Positions 26,854 through 38,330 of a DNA stretch of 64,000 nt are shown here, one piece after another. The notes under the pieces are model-generated. The model was not told the origin of the DNA. It was given only the letters and a program-made list of their open reading frames with translations, and did not search any database. Source of the stretch: Mumia xiangluensis (GTDB lineage: Bacteria > Actinomycetota > Actinomycetes > Propionibacteriales > Nocardioidaceae). The DNA lies in assembly GCF_010994095.1 (NCBI RefSeq), contig NZ_WJYO01000005.1, positions 186,001-250,000 on the forward strand, written 5' to 3'. Within the stretch, counting starts at the first letter, position 1, and the number at the start of each line of letters is the position of its first letter. The position numbers were made by a program, and so were the translations under genes.

Positions 26854-27564
26854 GTGACGTCCCACGAGCCGGCCGCGAGCGCCGCACAACGCCCTTCGAG
26901 CAAGAAGCGCAAAGCGCTCCCGCTGTGGCAGGAGACGATCCTGCTGGTCGTGATCGCCCTCGTGCTCGCGCTGGTCGTCAAGACGTTCCTGGTGCAGGCG
27001 TTCTGGATCCCCTCGGGCTCGATGGAGAACACGCTGCAGGTCGACGACCGGATCCTCGTCCAGAAGGTCTCCTACTGGACCGGCGAGCCGGAGCGCGGCG
27101 ACGTCGTCGTGTTCGACGACCCGGGTGACTGGCTCGGCGCGACGGCCGAGCAGGAGCTCGGCCCGCTGCAACAGGTGCTGTCGGTGTTCGGTCTCTACCC
27201 GGCCGGCGGGCACCTCGTGAAGCGCGTGATCGGTGTCGGTGGAGACCACGTCGTGTGCTGCGACGCCGAGGGACGCCTGGAGATCAACGGCACCTCGGTC
27301 GACGAGCCGTACCTCAAGGACCCGAACGCCGACGCGAGCAGTCAGCGGTTCGATGTCCGGGTGCCGGAGGGACGCCTGTGGTTGATGGGGGACAACCGCG
27401 ACAACTCGGCGGACTCTCGGGCGCACCTCGGATCCCCGGGCGGAGGTTTCGTGAACGTCGACGCCGTCCTCGGCAAGTCGTGGGTCACCGTCTGGCCGTT
27501 CGACCGGATGGGTTCGGGCGGCTCGGACAACGCTCCGTTCGCCGCGGTCCCCGATCCCGACTGA
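26854..27564 (+). CDS. lepB: Signal peptidase I (second of two)
   Basis: This 236-residue paralogue of the preceding signal peptidase has a shorter cytosolic start, one transmembrane helix (ILLVVIALVLALVVKTFLV), Ser56 in PSGSMENT, Lys123 in LVKRVIGVGGD, and MGDNRDNSADSR. Both copies keep every catalytic box, so both should be active. Sequence differences lie around the substrate-binding strand (QAFWIPSGS versus QTFYVPSES), which may reflect divided substrate preference. It probably has its own leaderless promoter. Confidence 0.95.
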   Translation: MTSHEPAASAAQRPSSKKRKALPLWQETILLVVIALVLALVVKTFLVQAFWIPSGSMENTLQVDDRILVQKVSYWTGEPERGDVVVFDDPGDWLGATAEQELGPLQQVLSVFGLYPAGGHLVKRVIGVGGDHVVCCDAEGRLEINGTSVDEPYLKDPNADASSQRFDVRVPEGRLWLMGDNRDNSADSRAHLGSPGGGFVNVDAVLGKSWVTVWPFDRMGSGGSDNAPFAAVPDPD

Positions 27565-27609
27565 GGCTGGACCTACCGTGGTAGGCAACGGACCGGATCG
27601 GAGCGTGGG

Positions 27610-28332
27610 ATGAGCCCGGTGGCACCACCGACCTTGCGGATCGCTCGCCAGCTGCTGCGGGGCGGGCTGAGCTCTCTCGCGTGCAGCGACGAGGTCGGGC
27701 GCGGAGCACTCTGCGGCCCCGTCACGGTGGCCATGGTGCTGATCACCGAGACCACGAAGACGGCTCCGCAAGGGGTTCGCGACAGCAAGCTGCTGACCCC
27801 CGAGGCACGCCGCAGGCTCGTCCCGAGGATCCAGCGGTGGGCCCCGTCGTACGGCGTGGGGCACGCAAGCCCCGGCGAGATCGACGAGTTCGGCATCATC
27901 GCCGCGCTGCGCCTGGCGGGCCACCGTGCGATGGCTCAGCTGTCGGCGCCGCCGGACACCGTCCTGCTCGACGGCAACCACGACTACCTGACGGTGCCCG
28001 AGCAGCCCGCGATGTTCGGGCCGCCGGTGATCGTCGACCGGGTGCCGCCGGTCGTGACGATGATCAAGGCCGACATGCGGTGCGCCGCCGTCGCCGCTGC
28101 GAGCATCCTCGCGAAGACGGCCCGGGACGAGATCATGGTCGGCCTCGCCGACCAGCATCCTGAGTACGGGTGGGCCGACAACAAGGGCTACGCGGCTCCC
28201 GAGCACATCGCTGCGCTGGCGGCGCTCGGTCCGACACCGCACCACCGGGTCTCCTGGCGGCTCCCGGGGCGGGACGAGCTCCCTGCCGACGCCGATCCCG
28301 ACCTCGCCGACGTCGCCCTGCTCGACCTCTGA
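27610..28332 (+). CDS. rnhB: Ribonuclease HII
   Basis: This 240-residue RNase HII removes ribonucleotides from RNA-DNA hybrids. The metal-binding acidic residues are visible: Asp27 and Glu28 in CSDEVGRGALCGP, Asp121 in VLLDGN and Asp155 in IKADMRCAAVAAASILAK. The NKGYAAPEHIAALAALG region follows. The order lepB-rnhB-DUF2469-yraN is conserved across actinobacteria. Confidence 0.95.
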   Translation: MSPVAPPTLRIARQLLRGGLSSLACSDEVGRGALCGPVTVAMVLITETTKTAPQGVRDSKLLTPEARRRLVPRIQRWAPSYGVGHASPGEIDEFGIIAALRLAGHRAMAQLSAPPDTVLLDGNHDYLTVPEQPAMFGPPVIVDRVPPVVTMIKADMRCAAVAAASILAKTARDEIMVGLADQHPEYGWADNKGYAAPEHIAALAALGPTPHHRVSWRLPGRDELPADADPDLADVALLDL

Positions 28333-28414
28333 GCCCGGGCGCGCTGCAGCAGACCCGTGCGTGCGCGGTGAGACACGGTAGTTTCGCAGGTGCGGGACCT
28401 ATCGAGGGAGAACG

Positions 28415-28723
28415 ATGAGCGCAGAGGATCTCGAACGCTACGAGGCGGAGATGGAGCTCGCGCTGTACCGCGAGTACCGCGACGTCGTCGGCATCTTCAC
28501 CTACGTCGTGGAGACGGATCGGCGCTTCTACCTGTGCAACGCCGTCGACGTGAAGGTGCGGTCCGAGACCGGCGACGCCTACTTCGAGGTCACGATGACC
28601 GACGCCTGGGTGTGGGACATCTACCGGCCGGCCAGGTTCGCCAAGAACGTCAAGGTGCTCACCTTCAAGGACGTCAACGTCGAGGAGCTGGCAACCAGCG
28701 ACTTCGAGCCCCCGAAGGCCTGA
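28415..28723 (+). CDS. DUF2469 family protein
   Basis: This 102-residue acidic protein is strongly conserved in actinobacteria (MSAEDLERYEAEMELALYRE, then DAWVWDIYRPARFAKNVKV). No function is established. It has no membrane segment or recognised catalytic motif. The ATG is preceded by GAGGGAGAA, and a TAGTTT -10 candidate lies at 28379-28384, so it may be transcribed independently of rnhB. Confidence 0.93.
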   Translation: MSAEDLERYEAEMELALYREYRDVVGIFTYVVETDRRFYLCNAVDVKVRSETGDAYFEVTMTDAWVWDIYRPARFAKNVKVLTFKDVNVEELATSDFEPPKA

Positions 28724-28832
28724 CGCCCGACCTCGTCCCCAGGCACGCCCGCGCCGCCGCCGTCCACAGATCGCCGATCGCCTTCGTTCGCATGCTCCGC
28801 GAGGACCCACCTTGTACGCGGAGGTGGAAGCG

Positions 28833-29201
28833 ATGGGTTCGACGTACGACCAACGGCGTGCTGTCGGCGAGCACGGCGAGAACGTGGCCGCCGACTATCT
28901 GCAGGCCAAGGGCATGCAGGTGCTCGCCCGCAACTGGCGGTGCCGCTGGGGTGAGATCGACATCGTCGCCCAGGACGGCGACACTCTCGTCTTCTGCGAG
29001 GTGAAGACGCGGCGGACCACCGCTTACGGCACGCCGCTCGAGGCGATCACGCCCGACAAGGCCGCGCGGCTGCGACGGCTCGCCGGCGCCTACCTGGCCG
29101 ACCACGACCGCTGCGCCTCCCGGATCCGCATCGACGCGGTGGCCGTGCTTCTCCCACCGCGCGGCGCGGCGGCGGTCACCCACCTCGCGGGGGTGTCGTG
29201 A
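28833..29201 (+). CDS. YraN/UPF0102 family nuclease-fold protein
   Basis: This 122-residue protein has a PD-(D/E)xK nuclease-like fold: GEHGENVAADYL, then WRCRWGEIDIVAQDGDTLVFCEVKTRR, where the E-x-D and E-V-K residues are the presumed active site. Its cellular role is unsettled; it usually sits beside comM/dprA and may act on DNA. ATG 28833 is chosen because GGAGGTGGAAG precedes it; a TTG at 28812 is less likely. It overlaps comM by GTGA. Confidence 0.9.
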   Translation: MGSTYDQRRAVGEHGENVAADYLQAKGMQVLARNWRCRWGEIDIVAQDGDTLVFCEVKTRRTTAYGTPLEAITPDKAARLRRLAGAYLADHDRCASRIRIDAVAVLLPPRGAAAVTHLAGVS

Positions 29202-30772
29202 TGGGTCTCGGGCGCACCATGTCGGTGTCCCTGGAAGGCATGCGAGGGCGGTTGGTCGACATCGAGGTGGATGTCAGCGCCGGCCTGCCCAAGACGACGC
29301 TCGTCGGGCTTCCTGACGCCTCGCTGGCGGAGGCACGCGACCGCTGCCGGGCAGCGATCGTCAACAGCAGGTTCCCTTGGCCGGACCGCAAGGTGACCAT
29401 CAATCTCTCACCGGCCTGGCTTCCGAAGTCCGGCGCTCACTTCGACCTCGGCATCGCCCTTGCCGTGCTGGCGAGCGAGGGCCACGTGCCGCAGGACCGG
29501 ATCGCGGGGGCAGCCGTGCTCGGCGAGCTGGGGCTCGACGGCCGGCTGCGAGCGGTCGCCGGGGTGCTTCCCGCGACCGTCGCCGCCGTGGCCGCCGGCT
29601 GCGAGGTGGTGATCGTCCCGGAGCCCAACGCCGCGGAGGCCGCGATCGTCGACGGCGCGCGGATCATCGGGGTGCGCTCGCTCCGGCAGGCGGCAGCGCT
29701 CCTGCGCGGGGAGGACCCGCCCCACGAGCCGCCCGTCGAGCCTCTCGTGCCCGGCGTCGATCCTCGGCCAGGGCGGCTCGAGGGCCTCGACATGAGTGAC
29801 GTCGCTGGCCAGCACGAGGCCCGAGGAGCGGTCGTGGTGGCGGCGGCCGGGGCGCACCACCTCGCCCTCACGGGCCCGCCCGGTGTCGGCAAGACGATGC
29901 TGGCGCAACGGCTCCCCGCGCTGCTTCCCGACCTCGACCACCAGCAGTCGATGGAGACGAGCGCCGTGTACTCGATCGCGGGGGCCCTCTCGCCCGACGC
30001 GCCCCAGCTGCGGCGACCGCCGTTCGTCGACCCGCACCACACCGCGTCCGCGGCCGCCCTGGTCGGCGGCGGCACCCGCGTCGTACGCCCGGGGGCGATG
30101 TCGCTCGCACATCACGGTGTGCTCTTCCTCGACGAGGCTCCCGAGTTCCGTCGCGACGTCCTCGAGGCGCTGCGGCAGCCGCTGGAGAGCGGCTGCGTCA
30201 CGGTGGCGCGGGCCGCGCAGACAGCCGAGTTCCCCGCGCGGTTCCTGCTCGTCCTCGCGTCGAACCCCTGCCCGTGTGGGAGCCGGTCCGGCACCGGCTC
30301 GGGCTGCACCTGCACGGCCGTGGTCAAGCGCCGGTACGGCGAGCGGCTGTCCGCGCCGATCCTCGACCGCGTCGACCTCCAACGGTCGGTCGGGCCTGTC
30401 TCGGCGCGAGACACGGGCGTGAACGCTGTCCCGCCGATCGCGACCTCCGTCCTCGCCGAGCGGGTCGCGCAGGCGCGTGAGCGGCAACGACGCAGGCTCG
30501 CCGGGACACCGTGGCGGACGAACGCCGAGGTCCCTGGCGCCTACCTGCGGCGCAGCCTGCCGACCCCGCCACGGCTGGTCCGCACCGTCGACCGGCTAGT
30601 GCGCGACGGCAAGGTCAACGCGCGCACCGCCGACCGCCTGCTCCGCGTGGCGTGGACGATCACGGACCTGAGGGAGCAGCGTGAGCCCGACCTCGACGCG
30701 CTCGACCTTGCGACGGTGCTCCGACGGGATCTGGCATTGGCGGCCAACCAGCTGGACGGGATCTCCGCATGA
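29198..30772 (+). CDS. comM: YifB/ComM-family Mg-chelatase-like AAA+ ATPase
   Basis: This 524-residue protein has an N-terminal Lon-protease-like fold (residues 1-170, SVSLEGMRGRLVDIEVDV), a Mg-chelatase type AAA+ core with Walker A GPPGVGKT near residue 226, a cysteine cluster (NPCPCGSRSGTGSGCTC), and a C-terminal helical domain. In transformable bacteria ComM is a branch-migration helicase that helps integrate incoming DNA. It starts by GTGA overlap with yraN and ends by ATGA overlap with dprA, a DNA-processing pair. Confidence 0.93.
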   Translation: MMGLGRTMSVSLEGMRGRLVDIEVDVSAGLPKTTLVGLPDASLAEARDRCRAAIVNSRFPWPDRKVTINLSPAWLPKSGAHFDLGIALAVLASEGHVPQDRIAGAAVLGELGLDGRLRAVAGVLPATVAAVAAGCEVVIVPEPNAAEAAIVDGARIIGVRSLRQAAALLRGEDPPHEPPVEPLVPGVDPRPGRLEGLDMSDVAGQHEARGAVVVAAAGAHHLALTGPPGVGKTMLAQRLPALLPDLDHQQSMETSAVYSIAGALSPDAPQLRRPPFVDPHHTASAAALVGGGTRVVRPGAMSLAHHGVLFLDEAPEFRRDVLEALRQPLESGCVTVARAAQTAEFPARFLLVLASNPCPCGSRSGTGSGCTCTAVVKRRYGERLSAPILDRVDLQRSVGPVSARDTGVNAVPPIATSVLAERVAQARERQRRRLAGTPWRTNAEVPGAYLRRSLPTPPRLVRTVDRLVRDGKVNARTADRLLRVAWTITDLREQREPDLDALDLATVLRRDLALAANQLDGISA

Positions 30773-32025
30773 CCGGCAAGGACGCACGCGAGGAGGGCCT
30801 CCCGGGTGGTGAGGAGACGGTGACGAGCACGACGAGCCGGGCGCGGCGGGAGGAGCGACGAGCGCGTCTCACGCTCAGCCTGGTCGCCGAGCCGGGCGAT
30901 CCGCGCCTGGCTGTCGCGCTCGACGGTCGCGCGCCGGTCGACCTGGTGCGCGCGGTGATCGACGGCGAGCCCGACGTGCCGGAGGGGTGGCGCGCCCGGG
31001 CTGCCGGCGTCGACGCTCGCCTGCAGGCCGCGGTCTCTGCGGCCCACGCGTGCGGCGCGCGCTGGGTGTGTCCAGGTGACGCCGCTTGGCCGGCCCCGCT
31101 CGACGACCTCGATCTGGTCGGCACGGTCGCCGGTGTCGCGGGTCGACCGCTGGGCCTCTGGGTCCGCGGCAAGGGTCAGCTCGACGCTCGGACCGCGAGA
31201 TCGGTTGCCGTGGTCGGAGCCCGTGACGCCACCACCTACGGGTGCGACGTCGCAGGAGACCTCGCCGCAGACCTCGTCGACGGCGGCGCCACTGTCGTCA
31301 GCGGAGCCGCGTTCGGCATCGACGCGGCCGCGCACCGGGGCGCGCTCGCACTCGCCGGGACGACCGTCGCCGTGCTCGCGTGCGGTGTCGATGTCGACTA
31401 TCCGCGCGCTCACGCCGGGCTTCTGCACAGCATTGCCGAGACAGGCCTCGTCGTCAGCGAGCACCCACCCGGGTCGACCCCCACCCGCGGACGCTTCCTC
31501 ACCCGCAACCGGGTGATCGCGGCTCTCGCGCAGGGCACAGTCGTGGTGGAGGCGGCCCGGCGCAGCGGAGCGCTCAACACCCTGGGCTGGGCGAACGAGC
31601 TCGGTCGGCTCACGATGGCCGTGCCAGGACCGGTGACCAACCAGTCAGCGGTCGGGGTCCATCAGGCGATCCGGCAAGGGCGCGCCGTCCTCGTCACGAA
31701 CGGTGCCGAGGTCCTCGAGGACGTGGACGACCTCGGAGAGCGCGACGCGACGCCGCCGCCGGCCCCGGCGACCGCCTGGGACGCGCTGCCACCGTCGTCG
31801 CGGGCGGTCATCGAGGTCCTGCCGGCAGCCGGGCCGCGGACAACCGCCGAGATCATCTGGCACTGCGGTCTGCGATCCGACGACGTGGAGGCGGCGCTGG
31901 TGGACCTGGAGGCCGAGGGCTTCGTACGAGCGTCGGCTCAGGGCTGGCACCTCCTCCGCCGCGCGGACCTGTCCGCGCGTGCCGACGGCGGGGGCGCTCG
32001 GGGCACGGACGGCGAGCCCCGTTGA
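30769..32025 (+). CDS. dprA: DNA-processing protein DprA
   Basis: This 418-residue DprA/Smf has the Rossmann-like core with VAVVGARDATTYG, SGAAFGIDAAAHRGAL, LACGVDVDYPRAH and RFLTRNRVIAALAQGTVVVEA, and a C-terminal winged-helix domain (about residues 340-405). It binds single-stranded DNA and loads RecA during uptake of foreign DNA. The N-terminal 150 residues are less conserved. It is translationally coupled on both sides (ATGA with comM, TGATG with xerC). Confidence 0.94.
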   Translation: MTGKDAREEGLPGGEETVTSTTSRARREERRARLTLSLVAEPGDPRLAVALDGRAPVDLVRAVIDGEPDVPEGWRARAAGVDARLQAAVSAAHACGARWVCPGDAAWPAPLDDLDLVGTVAGVAGRPLGLWVRGKGQLDARTARSVAVVGARDATTYGCDVAGDLAADLVDGGATVVSGAAFGIDAAAHRGALALAGTTVAVLACGVDVDYPRAHAGLLHSIAETGLVVSEHPPGSTPTRGRFLTRNRVIAALAQGTVVVEAARRSGALNTLGWANELGRLTMAVPGPVTNQSAVGVHQAIRQGRAVLVTNGAEVLEDVDDLGERDATPPPAPATAWDALPPSSRAVIEVLPAAGPRTTAEIIWHCGLRSDDVEAALVDLEAEGFVRASAQGWHLLRRADLSARADGGGARGTDGEPR

Positions 32026-33005
32026 TGGCGCGACGATCCCTCGTCAGACTCGGGGGCATGGCATCCCCCGAGCACAGCGTCGCGTGGGCTGACGCGCTCG
32101 ACGCCTACGCGAGGCACCTGCGGTCCGAGCGCGGCCTGAGCGAGCACACCGTTCGTGCGTACGCGGGCGATCTCGACCTTCTCGCCACGCATGCCGAGGC
32201 GCTCGGAGTGGCAGATCCCGCGCAGCTCGAGCTCAGAGTCCTGCGCAGCTTCCTCGCCGGTCAGCAGGTCCGGGGGAGGGCTCGCAGCACGCTCGCTCGC
32301 CGGGCCGCCGCGGTGCGCCGCTTCACCGCGTGGCTCGTCCGGACCAAGCGGGCGGACCAGGACCCCGGTGCGATGCTCGCCAATCCTCGTCGCCACCGGG
32401 AGCTCCCGGGCGTGCTCCGCCAGGATGAGGTCCGCACCCTCCTCGACGCCGCGCTGTCGTTCGCGACCGCCGCCGACTCCGGAGACGACTCGACAGCCGC
32501 CGTCGTCGCGGTGCGCGACGTGGCGATCCTCGAGCTCCTGTACGCGACCGGCATCCGCGTCGGCGAGCTGTGCGGCCTCGACGTCGACGACGTCGACCGG
32601 GTGCGCAACGTCGTCCGGGTCGTGGGCAAGGGCGACAAGGAGCGCAGCGTCCCGTTCGGGCGGCCCGCCGCCGAGGCGCTCGACCGGTGGGTCGCAAGCC
32701 GCCGCGCCCTGGTCGTCCAGGTGAGCGGGCCAGCCCTGTTCCTGGGGCAGCGCGGCGGGCGCGTCGACCCACGCACGGTGCGCCGGATGGTGCACTCCCG
32801 ACTCGGGGAGGTCGATGGCGCGCCCGACCTCGGACCCCACGGCCTCCGGCACACCGCTGCGACCCACCTGCTCGAGGGCGGTGCCGATCTCCGCAGCGTC
32901 CAGGAGCTGCTCGGCCACGCGTCGCTGGCAACGACCCAGCTCTACACCCACGTCAGCTCCGAGCGCCTCCGCAGCGCCTACGCGCAGGCCCACCCGCGCG
33001 CCTAG
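32025..33005 (+). CDS. xerC: Tyrosine recombinase XerC
   Basis: This 326-residue tyrosine recombinase resolves chromosome dimers at dif with XerD. The N-terminal SAM-like domain (LDAYARHLRSERGLSEHTVRAY in part) precedes a catalytic domain with Arg178 (ATGIRVGEL), Lys in GKGDKER, His272 and Arg275 (HGLRHTAATHLL), His298 (LLGHAS) and nucleophile Tyr307 (LYTHV). The first ATG (32025) is coupled to dprA; ATG 32058 would give 315 residues and a more usual N-terminus. It lies in the chromosomal housekeeping block, not in a mobile element. Confidence 0.92.
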   Translation: MARRSLVRLGGMASPEHSVAWADALDAYARHLRSERGLSEHTVRAYAGDLDLLATHAEALGVADPAQLELRVLRSFLAGQQVRGRARSTLARRAAAVRRFTAWLVRTKRADQDPGAMLANPRRHRELPGVLRQDEVRTLLDAALSFATAADSGDDSTAAVVAVRDVAILELLYATGIRVGELCGLDVDDVDRVRNVVRVVGKGDKERSVPFGRPAAEALDRWVASRRALVVQVSGPALFLGQRGGRVDPRTVRRMVHSRLGEVDGAPDLGPHGLRHTAATHLLEGGADLRSVQELLGHASLATTQLYTHVSSERLRSAYAQAHPRA

Positions 33006-33143
33006 CGACCGCGCAGGCTCGTCCCGCGTCGGGTCCGACCGGCGCGACGAAGTAGGCTCTGTCTACGGAGCGCCTGACCTCAGCGCGGACCGCCACCGCG
33101 TGGCGCGTCCCCTCCCGTGCCGTCGCACGGCTGAAGGACATGA

Positions 33144-35429
<2,286 letters not shown>

Positions 35430-35446
35430 CGCCCGTAGACCGAGCC

Positions 35447-35478
35447 GGGACCCGCCGAGGATCACCTCGGCGGGTCCC
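35447..35478. terminator. Strong bidirectional terminator hairpin
   Basis: GGGACCCGCCGAGG (35447-35460) and CCTCGGCGGGTCCC (35465-35478) form a perfect 14-bp stem with a 4-nt ATCA loop. It lies between the convergent icd and M23 peptidase genes, so it can stop both transcripts. Confidence 0.88.
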
Positions 35479-35499
35479 GTCGTCTCTGGAGCCTGCCCC

Positions 35500-36414
35500 T
35501 CACAGCATCAGCATCGGGTCGATCGGACGCCCGTGCTCCAGTGCCATCCAGTGGAGGTGGCAGCCGGTCGAGAGGCCGGTCGACCCGACCGTCCCGACCA
35601 CGGATCCGGCACCGACGACGGCGCCCGTCGGGACTGAGGCGGCGGCGAGGTGGTTGTAGCTGGTCACGAGGCCGCCACCGTGCTCCACGACCACGCGGTT
35701 GCCGTACGCGGGGACGTACGTCACGGCGACCACGCGGCCCGCCGCTGCCGAGCCGACGGGAGTCCCGCACGCGGCGGCAAGGTCGGTGCCGTCGTGGAGA
35801 CGCAGCTCGCCGGTGATCGGGTGGATCCGCATCCCGAACGGTGAGCTGATCGGAGCGTCGACCGGCACCACGAAGCCGTCGGGCCCGACCGGCTCGATGG
35901 TCTGCGGCGGCGCGGGCGGCGGACCGTACGGGGTCACGAGTCGCACGGCTGCTGCCCGGTCGAGCAGCTCGACGGGGTCGGCGTACGCGGTGCCGTGGCG
36001 TCGGCCGAGGTGGAGGCACGCCCGCGGCAGGCAGTGCCCGCCGGCGAGCAGGAGCCGGCCGAGCACGTCGCCGGCCGCGACGCGCGTGCCGGCCACCACG
36101 TCAGCCGCGACCGGCTGGTACGTGGAGCGCACCGAGCCGTGGTCGACGCTTACGATCTCGACACCCGCAACGCGGCCGGCGAAGGCGACGACGCCGTCGT
36201 CCACCACGCGCACCACGGCGCCGGCAGGCGCGTCGAGGTCGATCCCGCGGTGACCGGCGGCGTACGGGTTGGGCGGCGCTTCGAAGGGCCGGACGACGGC
36301 TGGTCGCGGGTCGAGCGGCCACCACCAGCGCTGGTCGTCGGGGACGGGGCCGCTCAGGGACAGCGTCGCGATCAGCAGCGCGACGAGAGGCAGTGAACTC
36401 ACGTGAGGATGCAA
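35500..36414 (-). CDS. M23-family peptidoglycan endopeptidase-like protein with two LytM domains
   Basis: This protein of about 304 residues is secreted (hydrophobic start SLPLVALLIATLSLSG). It contains two LytM-like beta-barrels. The first has HRGIDLDAPAG but its second metal motif reads ACLHLG instead of HLHxG, so it is probably inactive. The second has RLHDGTDLAAACGTPV and an intact GCHLHWM motif and should bind Zn and cut peptide cross-links, or act as an amidase activator. The start is TTG 36414 or GTG 36402, neither with a clear ribosome site. It is divergent from the CAP protein. Confidence 0.85.
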   Translation of the reverse strand: MHPHVSSLPLVALLIATLSLSGPVPDDQRWWWPLDPRPAVVRPFEAPPNPYAAGHRGIDLDAPAGAVVRVVDDGVVAFAGRVAGVEIVSVDHGSVRSTYQPVAADVVAGTRVAAGDVLGRLLLAGGHCLPRACLHLGRRHGTAYADPVELLDRAAAVRLVTPYGPPPAPPQTIEPVGPDGFVVPVDAPISSPFGMRIHPITGELRLHDGTDLAAACGTPVGSAAAGRVVAVTYVPAYGNRVVVEHGGGLVTSYNHLAAASVPTGAVVGAGSVVGTVGSTGLSTGCHLHWMALEHGRPIDPMLML

Positions 36415-36526
36415 TCGCGCCCAGCAGGACTAGCGTAGGGACAAGTTGACCAACTGGGGACAAACACGTCGAGCGTTGGCCTGTGGACGAACTCAGGCGG
36501 GCGCTCCGGGGGAGTGGGAGAACCCG

Positions 36527-37054
36527 ATGCGAGTGATCGTTCCTGCCCTGGTGATGGCTGCGGCCACGCTCGTGGCTCCCGCGGCCCCGAGCAGCTCCGC
36601 GACCACGACCCGAGCGGCGCCGCCGGCATCCACGGTCGCGACGACCACGTCCGCGGCGACGAAGGCCGCCTCCGTCCCGCCCGGGCCACGTCGTTACGAG
36701 CGACGGGTCGTCCGGCACACCAACCGCGTACGGCGTGCGCACCACCTGCGGGCGTTGAGTCGCAGCACCTGCCTCGACCGGTACGCGCAGCGTTCGGCCA
36801 ACCGGATCGCGCGCTCGGGGCGCCTCACCCACCAGGACCTGACGCCCGTGCTCAGCAGGTGCGGCGGCTGGAAGGTGGGCGAGAACATCGCGTACGGCTA
36901 CCGCTGGCCGCTGTGGGTCGTGCGGGCCTGGATGGACTCGCCGGGACACCGTGCGAACATCCTCGAGCCCCGCTACCGCCGGATCGGTGTCGGAGTCCGC
37001 GCCGACGGCAGGGGAACGGTCTGGGTCAGCCAGGTCTTCGCGTACCGTCGCTGA
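36527..37054 (+). CDS. Secreted CAP/SCP-domain protein
   Basis: This 175-residue protein has a signal peptide (VIVPALVMAAATLVAPAAP), a Thr/Ala-rich spacer, and a CAP domain of about 115 residues: HTNRVRRAHHLRALSRSTCL, a His in RLTHQDL, GENIAYGY and AWMDSPGHRANILEPRY. These residues form the cavity seen in bacterial YkwD-like proteins, whose function (lipid or cell-wall binding) is poorly defined. ATG 36527 follows GGGAG by 6 nt. Confidence 0.9.
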   Translation: MRVIVPALVMAAATLVAPAAPSSSATTTRAAPPASTVATTTSAATKAASVPPGPRRYERRVVRHTNRVRRAHHLRALSRSTCLDRYAQRSANRIARSGRLTHQDLTPVLSRCGGWKVGENIAYGYRWPLWVVRAWMDSPGHRANILEPRYRRIGVGVRADGRGTVWVSQVFAYRR

Positions 37055-37362
37055 CCGGCGGCCGCCGGCCACCTGCCTGGGACCGACGGGACGCCTCCGG
37101 TTGCACCGGGGTGCGATTTCCCCCCGCTGGGAGGCGTGGCCTAGACTTGGTGGAGCACCTCGACCGTCCTCTGGTCCGATCACCGGGTCCAACGGCGTGA
37201 CGGGTGACTTCGCGCGCTCTTCGCCCAGCACCGCTGGGATGCGCGGCCCTGGTCCTCTCCGTACGGCGAGGCGGTCCGCGCACGGGCGCCAGGGTGTCGG
37301 CGCCGCCGGCACGTCAACCAGGATCGGGCGCACCCGTGCGCCCATGAAGAAAGAGGAACGCC
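37055..37362 (+). promoter_or_regulatory. rpsB leader region with hairpins and -10 candidate
   Basis: This 308-bp gap contains a TAGACT -10 candidate (37142-37147) with no convincing -35, giving a leader of roughly 210 nt. In the leader CCCAGC/GCTGGG (37224-37238) and GGGCGCAC/GTGCGCCC (37326-37343) form hairpins; the second ends 19 nt before the rpsB ATG and just before the AAGAAAGAGGAA ribosome site. Autogenous control by S2 is known for rpsB leaders in other bacteria; its action here is an inference. The CCGGCGGCCGCCGG palindrome right after the CAP gene stop may help terminate that gene. Confidence 0.5.
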
Positions 37363-38295
37363 ATGGCCGTCGTGTCCATGCGCCAGCTGCTCGAGAGCGG
37401 TGTCCACTTCGGGCACCAGACCCGCCGCTGGAACCCCAAGATGAAGCGCTTCATCCTCACCGAGCGCAACGGCATCTACATCATCGACCTGCAGCAGTCG
37501 CTGGCCTACATCGACCGCGCGTACGACTTCGTCAAGACGACCGTCGCCCGTGGCGGCACGATCCTCTTCGTCGGCACGAAGCGCCAGGCGCAGGAGGCCA
37601 TCACCGAGCAGGCGACCCGCGTCGGCATGCCGTACGTGAACCACCGCTGGCTGGGCGGCATGCTCACCAACTTCTCGACCGTCCACGAGCGGATCAAGCG
37701 CCTCAAGGAGCTCGACGAGGTCGACTTCGACGACGTCGCCGGCTCCGGCCGCACCAAGAAGGAGCTCCTGCAGCTCAAGCGCGAGCACGACAAGCTCGAC
37801 CGCACCCTGGGTGGCATCCGCGACATGACCCGTACGCCGTCGGCGCTCTGGGTCATCGACACCAAGAAGGAGCACCTGGCGGTCGACGAGGCCAAGAAGC
37901 TGGGCATCCCGGTCGTCGCGATCCTCGACACCAACTGCGACCCCGACGACGTCGACTACCCGATCCCGGGCAACGACGACGCGATCCGCTCGGTCACGCT
38001 CCTCACCCGCGTCGTCGCTGACGCGGTGGGCGAGGGCCTGATCTCGCGCGGCGCCGGCAAGGAGACCGAGGCCGCCGAGGCCGAGGGCACCGTCGCCGCC
38101 GGCGAGCCGCTCGCCGAGTGGGAGCGCGAGCTCGCCGAGGGCACCGACGCCGCCACGACCGAGGCCGCCGAGGCCGAGGTCCAGTCGTCGGCCAGCGCCG
38201 ACGACACGGTCGCCGAGGTTGCCGAGGAGACCGCCGCTGCCGAGGAGAACCTCGCCGAGACGGGCTCGACCGAAGAGAAGCCCGCCGACGCCTGA
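37363..38295 (+). CDS. rpsB: 30S ribosomal protein S2
   Basis: This 310-residue protein has an S2 core of about 250 residues ([20 protein letters not shown], then [12 protein letters not shown] and [14 protein letters not shown]). It is followed by an acidic Ala/Glu-rich tail of about 60 residues, as in other actinobacterial S2 proteins. It heads the rpsB-tsf-pyrH-frr-cdsA cluster and is separated from tsf by a hairpin. Confidence 0.97.
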   Translation: MAVVSMRQLLESGVHFGHQTRRWNPKMKRFILTERNGIYIIDLQQSLAYIDRAYDFVKTTVARGGTILFVGTKRQAQEAITEQATRVGMPYVNHRWLGGMLTNFSTVHERIKRLKELDEVDFDDVAGSGRTKKELLQLKREHDKLDRTLGGIRDMTRTPSALWVIDTKKEHLAVDEAKKLGIPVVAILDTNCDPDDVDYPIPGNDDAIRSVTLLTRVVADAVGEGLISRGAGKETEAAEAEGTVAAGEPLAEWERELAEGTDAATTEAAEAEVQSSASADDTVAEVAEETAAAEENLAETGSTEEKPADA

Positions 38296-38330
38296 TCGAC
38301 CCCGGCGGGTCTGTCCCACCACTTCGGCCA

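Noticed and set aside
32025-33005. Integrase of a mobile element
   Set aside because: All XerC residues are present, it is coupled to dprA in the chromosomal housekeeping block, and no attachment site duplication or phage gene is nearby.
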